The notes under the pieces: generated by a model
What the model was told of the DNA's origin: nothing
What the model saw: only the letters and a program-made list of their open reading frames with translations
Database searches by the model: none
Shown here: in pieces, positions 18,051 through 26,785 of the stretch
Position numbering within the stretch: position 1 is the stretch's first letter
Layout of the letters: every line of letters starts with the position of its first letter
Made by a program: the position numbers and the translations under genes
Source of the DNA: an uncultured Cellvibrionales bacterium
GTDB lineage: Bacteria; Pseudomonadota; Gammaproteobacteria; Pseudomonadales; GM7GCV1
Direction: 5' to 3'
Assembly: GCA_913063225.1 (NCBI GenBank)
Contig: CAJXYP010000014.1
Location: 1 to 64,000 of the forward strand
DNA: 64,000 nt

Positions 18051-19037
18051 TTACTCGGGTTTAGTCGCGATTAATACCGCGCGTCTGGGCCTGGGGTGGC
18101 CTTCGAATGTTAGATCAGAATTGTCCGGATCTAAATACTGCTCTAAAGAGTGAAAGCGCATCCAGTCTGTTGTGCGCTGCTCTTCCAAGCTAGTAACCGA
18201 TTCATCAATACAGTCAATATTGATAAAACCGCTTTTCTTCATCCAGAGCGTAAGCGCCGCAACACTGGGTAAAAACCACACATTGGGCATCTTGGCGTAA
18301 CGGCCTTCAGGCACCAATACATCGGTCTCACCGCCTTCAATTACCAAGGTCTCCAATAGTAACTGCCCACCGGGCTTCAGCTGGTTCATCAGATCAACTA
18401 AATGATCCATCGGCGACTTACGGTGATACAACACCCCCATAGAAAGTACCGTATCGAATAGCGCTTTGCCCGGAAGGTCTTGAATGCCTATGGGCAATAG
18501 ATCAATAGGTATCGCTCCGCCGTAGTATTTTTTCAGCATATAGAACTGCACAACAAAGCGCGGAGAGGGGTCTATACCCAATACTCGTGCTGGTTCTGAA
18601 GCCAAAGCACGCCACATGTGATATCCATTGCCGCAGCCAACATCCAGAACCGTCTTTCCCTTCAGGTCCAAATGCTGCTGCACACGATCCCACTTCCAAT
18701 CTGAACGCCACTCGGTATCAATAAACTGATCAAACAGCGTAATAGGGCCCTTACGCCAAGGGATTAGCCCTTCAAGGGCGGTGCACAAAGCGGTTAGATC
18801 ATCTGGTGATAAGTCAGATGCTGCACCTATACGCATTTCTGATTGGAGTTCAGTTATAGACGGGCTGACTTTGGGAAGCTTATTAAAGTGCACCATCCAC
18901 GCGGGCAGATCGCCATAGCGTTCAGGAGAGAGCCTTGAATTGACTTGTTCGACTAGTGATTGCATGCCTGTAGAAGCATCTTCTTGGCTTAGCCAGTTAA
19001 GGCTTTCTTGCCAGTCGAATTGGATAGTTTTGGTCAA
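18051..19037 (-). CDS. cmoB: tRNA U34 carboxymethyltransferase
   Basis: A 328-residue enzyme that transfers a carboxymethyl group from carboxy-SAM to 5-hydroxyuridine-34 of certain tRNAs. The SAM fold motif LDVGCGNGYHMWR is near residue 127, with FDTVLSMGVLYHRKSPMDHL near 195 and PNVWFLPS near 260. The length matches E. coli CmoB (323). The usual partner cmoA is not adjacent in this window. Confidence 0.95.
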   Translation of the reverse strand: MTKTIQFDWQESLNWLSQEDASTGMQSLVEQVNSRLSPERYGDLPAWMVHFNKLPKVSPSITELQSEMRIGAASDLSPDDLTALCTALEGLIPWRKGPITLFDQFIDTEWRSDWKWDRVQQHLDLKGKTVLDVGCGNGYHMWRALASEPARVLGIDPSPRFVVQFYMLKKYYGGAIPIDLLPIGIQDLPGKALFDTVLSMGVLYHRKSPMDHLVDLMNQLKPGGQLLLETLVIEGGETDVLVPEGRYAKMPNVWFLPSVAALTLWMKKSGFINIDCIDESVTSLEEQRTTDWMRFHSLEQYLDPDNSDLTFEGHPRPRRAVLIATKPE

Positions 19038-19158
19038 AGTAGGTCGCAGTTAGGGTTGATTGGAAAGGTGGGCTATTTTAAACCTATTTAATCTAATTAA
19101 TATTTGGCTCGGAAGTAGTATTTGGAATTGTTACTCTGAGTCTAATAAAAATAAGTGA

Positions 19159-19212
19159 AATAAGTGGGGTCAGATCACACTTGTTACGAAAGTCTTATCT
19201 GGCCCCATTTAT
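19159..19212. repeat. Imperfect inverted repeat with GGGGTCAGAT arms
   Basis: The left arm AATAAGTGGGGTCAGAT (19159-19175) mirrors ATCTGGCCCCATTTAT (19197-19212) with about two mismatches around a 21-base loop. Such TGGGGTCAGA palindromes resemble dispersed REP/MITE-like elements in gammaproteobacteria. It lies in the 231-base gap between cmoB and the DUF2986 gene, where it could also act as a weak terminator. Confidence 0.6.
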
Positions 19213-19268
19213 CTCTGTAACCTAGTACTGCTCGAAAGTATAAATTTCCATAAACCACTTAGGCAAGC

Positions 19269-19463
19269 ATGAACCGTCGTAAAAAAGGCAATCAGAAAAT
19301 AAGAGCGCGGAACAAGAAGGCTAATGCCAAATTGGCGCCCAAGAATAAGCCTAAGTACATCAGTAAGGCCGACCGAGCCGAATTGGCCCTAGAGTCCGAC
19401 CCACTAGAACCTTACACAGTGCAGCCTGACCAAGAAATCCCAACCAAAGGAAACCTAATTTAA
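19269..19463 (+). CDS. DUF2986 small basic protein
   Basis: A 64-residue protein, highly basic in its first half (MNRRKKGNQKIRARNKKANA) followed by NKPKYISKADRAELALE, the pattern of the DUF2986 family of small proteins in marine gammaproteobacteria. The C-terminus is acidic. Nucleic-acid binding is plausible from the charge but not shown. The next gene starts 2 bases after its stop, so the two form an operon. Confidence 0.8.
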   Translation: MNRRKKGNQKIRARNKKANAKLAPKNKPKYISKADRAELALESDPLEPYTVQPDQEIPTKGNLI

Positions 19464-19465
19464 GT

Positions 19466-19813
19466 ATGCAAGTATCGATTTATGCCGAACACAAAGACCT
19501 GGAAGCAATTGCAGAACCTGTTTCAAGGGCCATTAAGGTCTGTATAAAAGCAACGGGAAGTGTCATGACCTTTGAAGATAATCGCGACGAGGAGGGCAAT
19601 GGAAACTTTGGGATAAAAATCAATATTCGTAAAAAAGGCGAGCTTCGAGATCCGTTAAAAAAACTCTATGGAATAGCTAATACGCATAAGCTTGAATTTG
19701 CCGTTGGTATTGTCGATGAGAAGACAGGCAAATCAGAAGCAATTTGTTATTTCGGTAAAGAAGAAGGCATGCCCGACCTGTTTGAGATCGCAAATTATCT
19801 TGGGCTTAAATAA
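19466..19813 (+). CDS. Hypothetical protein (115 aa)
   Basis: A 115-residue soluble protein with no signal or membrane segment. It appears to be a small alpha/beta domain: a starting strand (MQVSIYAEH), a helix, a strand after a DNRDEEGNGNFG loop, then helix LRDPLKKLYGIANTH, a strand and a C-terminal helix ending in NYLGLK. I do not recognise a family. It is coupled to the DUF2986 gene and followed at once by a strong terminator, so it is a real expressed gene. Confidence 0.75.
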   Translation: MQVSIYAEHKDLEAIAEPVSRAIKVCIKATGSVMTFEDNRDEEGNGNFGIKINIRKKGELRDPLKKLYGIANTHKLEFAVGIVDEKTGKSEAICYFGKEEGMPDLFEIANYLGLK

Positions 19814-19836
19814 AACCGGAACCTAGTCCGGTTTTA
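19811..19836 (+). terminator. Rho-independent terminator
   Basis: Stem TAAAACCGGA (19811-19820) pairs with TCCGGTTTTA (19827-19836) around a 6-base loop. A T-rich tail follows. It overlaps the stop codon of the 115-residue gene and is nearly symmetrical, so it may also serve the convergent BCCT gene. Confidence 0.85.
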
Positions 19837-19887
19837 TTTACCCTGTAAGCGTCCTCTCTGGATGCTTTTCCGAAGAAAATGGAACGG

Positions 19888-21852
19888 TTATGTCCGCACC
19901 ATATCTAAGAAATGGCGATGCTTTTCATAATGATCCAGCACATCATTAATGATCTGTTCTTTGCTGTAATCCATGATGCAGTAGTTCTGCCCACCTTCTC
20001 TGAGGTAGACCTCCGGCCGGTAGTAGTGCTCTTGATTCTTGGCATTTGTGCCAGTGGGCGTGAAATCAGGTCTCTGTAGTCGGCGCTTACGAATGCTGTA
20101 GATGAAGTTGATCTCGTCGCCGTGCATGATTTCCAGTTCTAGACTGTCTTCACCTTGCTTGATCCGCGTCTGATAGCCACGTTCTTCCATTGCCAGGGAA
20201 ACTGCTTCTATAGCGATACGCGCGGTACCAGAAATAAATTCTCTTACACGCTGGGCTTGCGGCAGACTGGCGATCATGTCGATACGGTCCAGCCAGTTTT
20301 CATTGCCTTCGCTAGTGATTGAGGGTGGCGTCGTATTCATGCTGTCCAGCAGGCTCTGTTTTTTCTGATAATCGAGCTTGAGAGATCGAAATAAGGCCGC
20401 AATCATCATCAGCAGAATGAAGCAAAACGGTAGAGCGCTAAGAATAGTAACGGTTTGCAACGCCCCTAAGCCCCCTCTAGCCAATAGAATCGCTGCGGAT
20501 ATACCAATAGTGCTTGTCCAGTAGACACGCTGCCATACAGGCGTGTCATCTTTTCCGCCGGTGGCGAGCATATTCACCACGAGGGCACCGGAATCAGCAG
20601 AGGTAACAAAAAAGATAACGATCATCACAATGGTGACAGTTGAGATAACCGCGCTAAAAGGGAAGTACTCGAGGAATTTGAACAGTGCGACAGCATTGTT
20701 GGACTGCACATCGGTTGCCAAGGCCATGCCCTCGTTGGATATGATGTCAAAGGCACTGTTGCCAAACACCGTCATCCACAAGAAGGTAAACCCGGCAGGC
20801 ACAAACAGAACGCCCATGATAAATTCACGGATGGTTCTGCCTCGAGAAATACGCGCAATAAACATGCCTACGAAAGGCGACCAGGCAATCCACCAGCCCC
20901 AGTAAAATATGGTCCAGCCACCCAGCCAATCCGTTGGATCATAGGCATATAGATTGAATGTTTTGCCGACAAAATCGGATAAGTAGTTGCCGGTATTTTG
21001 AATTAGGGCCTGAAGCAAATAGATGGTTGGCCCTGCAAATAGAATGAACAACAGCAGTAGCAACGCCAGAACCATATTGATTTCTGACAGCCGCTTGATA
21101 CCTTTATCGAGACCAGATAAAACCGATGCAGTCGCAAAGATGGTGATGACCACGACGATCGTAAACTGAACCCCAAGTGTTTCCGGCACGTTGATCAGAT
21201 AGCCAAGCCCGGCGCTAATCTGAGTTACGCCATAACCCAGCGACGTAGCGACGCCCATTATGGTGCCGATGATGGCGAAGATATCGACCGCGTTACCCCA
21301 GCCGCCATGAATCTTCTCACCTAGCAGTGGATATAGCGCGGAACGAAGTGTCAGCGGTAAGTTGTGCCGATAGCCGTAATAGGCTAGTGCTAAGCCAACG
21401 AGGGCATATATTGCCCATGCATGAAGGCCCCAGTGAAAGAACGTCAGTTTCATCGCTTCCCGGGCCGCCTCGACGTCACCACCCGCGCCATGAGGGGGCG
21501 ACATCAGATGCATAACCGGTTCTGCCACACCGAAAAACAGTAACCCTATACCGATGCCTGCTGAAAACAGCATGGCAAACCAAGAGGCTGCGCTGTAATC
21601 CGGTTGTGAGTGATCTGGCCCGAGCTTAATATCACTGTATCGACCCAGACCAAAATAAAGCACGCTGACCAGAACGATGGCGACAACCGTCACATAGAAC
21701 CAACCCGCGAATTCAACGACCTGCGCCTGCAGGCTCTGGAAAAAGCTAGTAGATGCTTCTGGCATGGCTGCGGCGATCGCAACCAGTAATAGAACGATTC
21801 CGCTTGAAATCATAAAAACCGGTTTGTTAATAGTGGCGGACTTGTCGGTCAT
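19888..21852 (-). CDS. BCCT-family transporter (betaine/choline/carnitine type)
   Basis: A 654-residue transporter with about 12 membrane segments in residues 12-500. The family signatures are present: SAGIGIGLLFFGVAEP near 92 and the tryptophan-rich WTIFYWGWWIAWSPFVGMF near 318. The soluble C-terminal extension (about 505-654) resembles that of BetT-type choline transporters. It imports quaternary amines or related zwitterions (choline, glycine betaine, DMSP), but which one is unknown. No betAB genes are adjacent. It lies 7 bases after the TPR-sulfotransferase gene, so the two are probably co-transcribed. Confidence 0.92.
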   Translation of the reverse strand: MTDKSATINKPVFMISSGIVLLLVAIAAAMPEASTSFFQSLQAQVVEFAGWFYVTVVAIVLVSVLYFGLGRYSDIKLGPDHSQPDYSAASWFAMLFSAGIGIGLLFFGVAEPVMHLMSPPHGAGGDVEAAREAMKLTFFHWGLHAWAIYALVGLALAYYGYRHNLPLTLRSALYPLLGEKIHGGWGNAVDIFAIIGTIMGVATSLGYGVTQISAGLGYLINVPETLGVQFTIVVVITIFATASVLSGLDKGIKRLSEINMVLALLLLLFILFAGPTIYLLQALIQNTGNYLSDFVGKTFNLYAYDPTDWLGGWTIFYWGWWIAWSPFVGMFIARISRGRTIREFIMGVLFVPAGFTFLWMTVFGNSAFDIISNEGMALATDVQSNNAVALFKFLEYFPFSAVISTVTIVMIVIFFVTSADSGALVVNMLATGGKDDTPVWQRVYWTSTIGISAAILLARGGLGALQTVTILSALPFCFILLMMIAALFRSLKLDYQKKQSLLDSMNTTPPSITSEGNENWLDRIDMIASLPQAQRVREFISGTARIAIEAVSLAMEERGYQTRIKQGEDSLELEIMHGDEINFIYSIRKRRLQRPDFTPTGTNAKNQEHYYRPEVYLREGGQNYCIMDYSKEQIINDVLDHYEKHRHFLDMVRT

Positions 21853-21859
21853 AAGGTTC

Positions 21860-23932
21860 TCAGTTCGTTGGTGCTGAATTGGGATTGGGATTGGGATTGG
21901 GATTATGAGCAGAAGCAGATTGGAGGCCTAACTTACTAGGCATAAAATCTTCCAAAACCGGCCCTAATGCAATTTTTAGTGGCTCCAGCCAAAGCTCAAA
22001 GTTCTGCCATTGGTCAAGGCCACCTTTGTATATTGGCTGACGAACCTGTTCAGAGCTAGCCGTTCGAACGGCGCGCTTTGTTTCATAGAAGCTTAGGCAA
22101 GCTTCTTCGAACGGCAGGCCACAGTAATCCAGTAATCGTCGCACCTGAAGCTCGACGTCCTCAACTAGGTCTTCGTACTGCATAGATAAAATTTGGCCGG
22201 GCATTAGGCCATGCCAATGGTCCATAAGACCTACATAGTCACGGTAATAGCGCCCGATGTCTGCCTGATCATAAGTAAATTCCTGCCCTTCAGCAAAAAG
22301 TTGTTTGTAGCCGCTAAAGCAACAAGCTAGTGGATGCCTGCGAGCATCAATGATCTTGGCATTGGGAAGAATGAGCTTGATAAGCCCAAGGTGTCGGAAA
22401 TTGTTGGGCATCTTGTCAATAAAAAATGGCGCGCCATCGCGGTGGATACGTGTATCGCGAATGTAGGTCTCACCAAACTCCCGATACTGTTCGGGTTTGA
22501 GGTCTTCAAGGATTTTTGGGTAATGACTCTCGCCGGTAAGGCGCTCCCCGCGACGCAGGCGGTGAGCTAAAGCGGGTATATTTGGAAGCTCCAGCGTGCC
22601 ATCTACTTGGGAATGGGAAGACAGTATTTGCTCAAGTAACGTAGAGCCCGCTCGAGGTAGGCCAACAATAAATATAGGATCTGGGGCAGGGCATCCTGCA
22701 CCGGCGTTTCTTGCTAGTAAGGATGGCGAGCAGACTTCTATTTGCTGTTGGAATTCTCCCGCAATGCTGTCTGCGCTATAGCGGCTCTGCACTTTCTTTA
22801 GCTGGTTGCCCTGAGCGTAGTAGTTGAACGACTTCTCAAAATCGCCCTTGTCTTCTAGTGCTTTGCCAAGGGCAAAGGCCAAATGCACTCGTTGAGAGGC
22901 AGCTAGACTGTCGTTTTCATCCAGTAGCTGTTGCATCGTCTGGATATCTTCATCTTCGAATACGAAGGTTTTTAGATTGGCTAAGGAATACCAGGCTTCA
23001 CCGTGATGCGGCAGAGCTGTCACAGCGGCACGATAGGACGTAATAGCTTCCTGCTGCTTGCCGCAGGTTTTGAGAGCATGTGCTCTTGATGTAAGGGTCA
23101 TGGGATCATTGGGCAGTGTTACCAAGACCTCATCAAGTAGTTGTATTGCTTGCTCGTAGTCACCCACTTGCATCAGCTCAATGGCATACAACGAACGGCA
23201 TTGTGCATTACTAGGGTAGGTATCAAGAAGGCCCTTGGACTCTGCTAACGCCTGCTGGTGTTTTTGCCTTTTTCTAAGTGTCTGAATATAGTCAATACGC
23301 ACCCTAAGGTTATCTGGCTGCAATCTGGCAGCAGCAGCCAGCAGGATCTCTGCGTCATCCAATGCACCAATACGAATGCCGATGTCGGCCAAAAGGCGCA
23401 TAGCTTCGACATGGTGGGGGGCCTGTTTGAGAAATTCCCTGCACAGGGTTTCTGCTTTAACCAATTTGCCCTGAGCAACCAAGTCCATAGCACCCAGAAT
23501 GGGTTTGGGTAAGTTTTGAAGATATTCGAGTTGTGATCTAACCAGGCTAATTTGCTGCTCGTCCTGATTGATACCAGCCTTACTTTGCTGCAGCAATAAA
23601 CCTAATTGCTCACGCCAGCAGACGTCCAGTGCAGGGTTAAGCTGAACCGCCATCCGGTAGGACTGCAAGGCATCTTCGATACGACCTGCATCACGGTGCA
23701 AATGACCGAGTTCCTGCATCGCCCTACTATGGCCGGGCGCAATTTCCATTAATCGTTTGAGTCGGACTAGTGCATCGTCAAATTGGCCGCGATAGCGAGC
23801 TGCGACTGCCCCCATGTAGAGGGTATCGGGATGGGCAGATTCCTGGAGGAGAAGCGGGCCGAGTATAGTCTCGGCCCGATCATGTTCTCCCGTCTGCAAC
23901 AGGCTTTGTGCCTGCTTTAAAACCTTGTCCAA
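21860..23932 (-). CDS. TPR-repeat sulfotransferase
   Basis: A 690-residue protein. Residues 1-370 are tandem TPR helices (for example SRAMQELGHLHRDAGRIEDA). Residues about 415-650 form a sulfotransferase domain with PAPS loop IFIVGLPRAGSTLLEQIL, then KIIDARRHPLACCFSGYKQLF and a late KGGLDQWQNF. It may transfer sulfate to a small molecule, polysaccharide or protein. The start is TTG at 23932, because an in-frame stop lies just upstream. The C-terminus ends in NPNPNPNPN, encoded by four GGGATT units. It lies 31 bases after the TonB receptor gene. Such pairings recur in marine gammaproteobacteria, but the joint function is unknown. Confidence 0.9.
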   Translation of the reverse strand: MDKVLKQAQSLLQTGEHDRAETILGPLLLQESAHPDTLYMGAVAARYRGQFDDALVRLKRLMEIAPGHSRAMQELGHLHRDAGRIEDALQSYRMAVQLNPALDVCWREQLGLLLQQSKAGINQDEQQISLVRSQLEYLQNLPKPILGAMDLVAQGKLVKAETLCREFLKQAPHHVEAMRLLADIGIRIGALDDAEILLAAAARLQPDNLRVRIDYIQTLRKRQKHQQALAESKGLLDTYPSNAQCRSLYAIELMQVGDYEQAIQLLDEVLVTLPNDPMTLTSRAHALKTCGKQQEAITSYRAAVTALPHHGEAWYSLANLKTFVFEDEDIQTMQQLLDENDSLAASQRVHLAFALGKALEDKGDFEKSFNYYAQGNQLKKVQSRYSADSIAGEFQQQIEVCSPSLLARNAGAGCPAPDPIFIVGLPRAGSTLLEQILSSHSQVDGTLELPNIPALAHRLRRGERLTGESHYPKILEDLKPEQYREFGETYIRDTRIHRDGAPFFIDKMPNNFRHLGLIKLILPNAKIIDARRHPLACCFSGYKQLFAEGQEFTYDQADIGRYYRDYVGLMDHWHGLMPGQILSMQYEDLVEDVELQVRRLLDYCGLPFEEACLSFYETKRAVRTASSEQVRQPIYKGGLDQWQNFELWLEPLKIALGPVLEDFMPSKLGLQSASAHNPNPNPNPNSAPTN
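21881..21904 (+). repeat. (GGGATT)4 hexanucleotide repeat
   Basis: Four perfect GGGATT units on the plus strand, encoding Asn-Pro repeats at the C-terminus of the minus-strand sulfotransferase. Unit changes would keep the reading frame, so this would alter tail length but not switch the gene off. Confidence 0.9.
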
Positions 23933-23963
23933 TTCAGTCTATTCGCGCTGGATTTCTAGGGGT

Positions 23964-26543
23964 CTAAAAATCGTAGCTGAAACGCAGACCGGCTGTCCGT
24001 GGTTGAGCGTAGGTAACCCGCATTCTGTCGTAAACAAAGTTATTCGCCAGCTCTGCATTTTGGTTGGTGACATTGTCTACATAAAGTTCAGCCGACCAAT
24101 TGTCCGCTGTTACGCCGGCGGTTAAACCGATTAAATGCCAGCTATCAATGCGAGCACGGTTAATAGTAATAATGTCACTGTAACTTTCATCGGAATACGA
24201 CAGATGAGGCATGACATGGGCAAGTAAACCGTTACCAAGCTCCCATTCATAGCGTGCTTGCATGCTGAGCTGAAACTCAGGTGCGAAGGCAAGGGAATCG
24301 CCCTTTTGAACGTCATTGGTTGGGGTCAGCACTTCAGTGATTTCGGTATCCAATAACGAAACAGCGCCCGTAATCATCAGTCCTGAGATGGCCTGGGGAA
24401 CCCAAACAACGTCTGCTTCGAGCCCTTTGACTTCTGCATTGGCTGCATTGTCCGAGAAGAACAGGTTTGTAATGCTGGGATCAAAGATCGTAGTTTGCAG
24501 GTTTTGGATATCGACCCAGAATACAGCGCCGTTAAATCTCAGACTGTAATCTAATAGGTCAGTCTTCCAACCAAGTTCATAATTAGTCACCTCATCTGTT
24601 TCCAAGGCGTATGGCACAGTGAAGGTTCCTGCCCCGTTTTGGGCGCCGCCTGGGCGGTTGAGTAGGCCGGGGCGGAATCCTTCAGATATGGTCGCATATA
24701 GAAGCGCATCGCTGTTAGGAGTCCAGTTGCCAGTGACTTTGAAGATAGTGCCACTTGCCTCGGCCATATCCGGTGCACCTAAAGCAGAAACCACTTTGGC
24801 TGGTGTTGCGGGATCGTCTATATCATCAAGTGTATAGGTGGTGCCGGGGCCTGCTCCGCAGGTGCGCAGGGTATATTCGCCGTCACCGTTGTACAAATCA
24901 CTAATATCGGTACCGCCATATTGAGAGTCTTCGTCAAAGAAAGCTGCACGGTTACAGAAATTGCTGTTTGAGCTACCTTCAAAATCTGATTCGATATCGT
25001 AGTAGCGAGCACCTAAAACGAGGCCAAATTGGTCGTTCAAAGCAAAGGTAACCTCACCAAAAAGCCCAATTTGCTGATCCGTTCTCAAAACATCGTTGCG
25101 CCAGCCTACGTCTGCAGGAAATGGTGTGCTTCCTGATGAATAGCCAGTGTCATAAGGATATCCGTCAACGAATCCTTGTCCACCATCGACGAGTTGCAAA
25201 GCTCCAGCGCCATTTCCGTAAAGGTAATCTACGCGTTCGGCTAACTCGAAATCACTGTAAAAGATGCCCGCTGTGCCGCTTATTCGCGCATTTGCATCTG
25301 TGCTGAAACGCAGTTCGTGAGTCTGTGTCTTGGCACGAGTGTCACTAGTTAGTTCTGACGCAGGTCCATAGCAAATACCGTTTTGACTGCTGTACACAGT
25401 GTAGTCGCATATGTAGTAAGGCAGATATTGGCCGACAAACAGATAATCTGTGTAGTCGCCTCTTTGCTCAGTTTCGCGGTCAGTGTAGGCTCCCGCATAA
25501 ACTACTTCTAGATCGCCAAGCATTCCTTCGAGGGTCAGGCTTGTATTGCTAAAATCGTCTTGCATTCGATCTTGACTGTATCTTTGAATTTCCTGCGGAT
25601 TCAGATCAGGGTCAGAGAAGAATACGCCGTCACTTTTTATACTTTGCTGCGCATGGGATAAAACCAAACGCCAGTCATCATTGATATCCACTAAAGCGCT
25701 GATACGCGCTCCGGTATAACTTGTGTCATTAATGTTTTCTTCTACGAAGTTGGCGTTATCGCTGGTTAAAAAAGTGACACCGCTGAGGTCCTCTCCACCC
25801 CGGAATCCTTTGCGCCCTCCAATCGGTACGCCATTTGCACGAACCTCAGTTGCTTCTCGAAACCGGCCGCTTTCTGATGCGTCGATGGTGCCAGCAACGT
25901 TGTCAACGTAGCCGCCTTGATCATCTCGATAGAAAACACCGCGGACAGCAATATTATCGGACAGGGGCGTATTAAACATGACCTCTGCGTTATAGCTTAG
26001 CTCGCCATCCTTAATAGCGGCAGTGCCTGCTTTAATTTGGCCATAGGTCGCGCCAAGTTCTGGTTTGTTGGTGATAAGGCGCACCAACCCTGCCTGTGAG
26101 CTAGCTCCAAAAAGCGTGCCCTGAGGACCCGAGAGAACCTCAACACGATTGATGTCGGCGGCATACACATCGAGATTTCGGCCGGGTTGTGCGAGAGGCT
26201 GCTCATCGAGATAAATAGCTACATTGGGCGCCAGGCCTGCGGCTCCCGCCGTTCCAAGATTTGGCGTGGTTGAGGCTATGCCTCTAATATATATAGTGTT
26301 CTGGCCTGGGCCGCTACCGCCAGCAGTAACGCCGGGCATAGCCACCATGATGTCGCTGAAGTTACTCACCCCTAGATTGTCGAGACTTTCTTGTGTAATA
26401 GCAGACACGCGCACCGGAACATCCTGAGTTGATGCGCTACGCTTGGTCGCGGTAACAAGAATTTCCTCAATTTGTTGGGCTTGTAGCCCAGTAGTTGCTG
26501 CCACAGCTGCTATTGCGATACAGATTTTCTTCTTGCGAAACAT
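23964..26543 (-). CDS. TonB-dependent outer-membrane receptor
   Basis: An 859-residue receptor with a signal peptide (about 1-22, cleavage before QQI), a TonB box-like EEILVTATKR, a plug domain (about 35-150, with NTIYIRGIAS and VEVLSGPQGTLFG) and a 22-strand barrel ending in the aromatic F needed for outer-membrane insertion (RFSYDF). The C-terminus QPRTAGLRF is of the broad type often assigned to siderophores or complex organic ligands. The ligand is unknown. First gene of a probable operon with the TPR-sulfotransferase and BCCT genes, facing a MarR regulator. Confidence 0.93.
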   Translation of the reverse strand: MFRKKKICIAIAAVAATTGLQAQQIEEILVTATKRSASTQDVPVRVSAITQESLDNLGVSNFSDIMVAMPGVTAGGSGPGQNTIYIRGIASTTPNLGTAGAAGLAPNVAIYLDEQPLAQPGRNLDVYAADINRVEVLSGPQGTLFGASSQAGLVRLITNKPELGATYGQIKAGTAAIKDGELSYNAEVMFNTPLSDNIAVRGVFYRDDQGGYVDNVAGTIDASESGRFREATEVRANGVPIGGRKGFRGGEDLSGVTFLTSDNANFVEENINDTSYTGARISALVDINDDWRLVLSHAQQSIKSDGVFFSDPDLNPQEIQRYSQDRMQDDFSNTSLTLEGMLGDLEVVYAGAYTDRETEQRGDYTDYLFVGQYLPYYICDYTVYSSQNGICYGPASELTSDTRAKTQTHELRFSTDANARISGTAGIFYSDFELAERVDYLYGNGAGALQLVDGGQGFVDGYPYDTGYSSGSTPFPADVGWRNDVLRTDQQIGLFGEVTFALNDQFGLVLGARYYDIESDFEGSSNSNFCNRAAFFDEDSQYGGTDISDLYNGDGEYTLRTCGAGPGTTYTLDDIDDPATPAKVVSALGAPDMAEASGTIFKVTGNWTPNSDALLYATISEGFRPGLLNRPGGAQNGAGTFTVPYALETDEVTNYELGWKTDLLDYSLRFNGAVFWVDIQNLQTTIFDPSITNLFFSDNAANAEVKGLEADVVWVPQAISGLMITGAVSLLDTEITEVLTPTNDVQKGDSLAFAPEFQLSMQARYEWELGNGLLAHVMPHLSYSDESYSDIITINRARIDSWHLIGLTAGVTADNWSAELYVDNVTNQNAELANNFVYDRMRVTYAQPRTAGLRFSYDF

Positions 26544-26577
26544 ATTGACCTCTAATGAAATTTTCGGCCCGTATTGT

Positions 26578-26589
26578 ATAGAGATCTAT
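26578..26589. promoter_or_regulatory. Candidate MarR operator, receptor side
   Basis: ATAGAGATCTAT followed by GTAATATA lies 35 bases upstream of the TonB receptor start. It is a near-palindrome closely matching the site at 26686 (17 of 20 bases over the extended site). Its place in the divergent region suggests an operator for the neighbouring MarR protein. This is inference. Confidence 0.5.
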
Positions 26590-26685
26590 GTAATATAGAA
26601 CCCGTTCTTTGCCTTTTAAGGCGTTAATTTCACCAAAAACCACTATATTTATTTAGTTCTCTATTGATATATTTTTGCCAAAAGA

Positions 26686-26697
26686 ATAGATATCTAT
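26686..26697. promoter_or_regulatory. Candidate MarR operator, regulator side
   Basis: ATAGATATCTAT is a perfect 12-base palindrome followed by ATATTATA, 89 bases before the proposed MarR start, in an AT-rich divergent promoter region (26544-26785). The second copy at 26578 makes chance less likely, though AT-rich palindromes are not rare. Confidence 0.5.
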
Positions 26698-26785
26698 ATA
26701 TTATATTTTGTTACTTACTTCTAAACTCATCAAAATCGCTTGATAATGTTGTCTATCATTGAAAGTTTTTATTCGAGGAAAAAAG

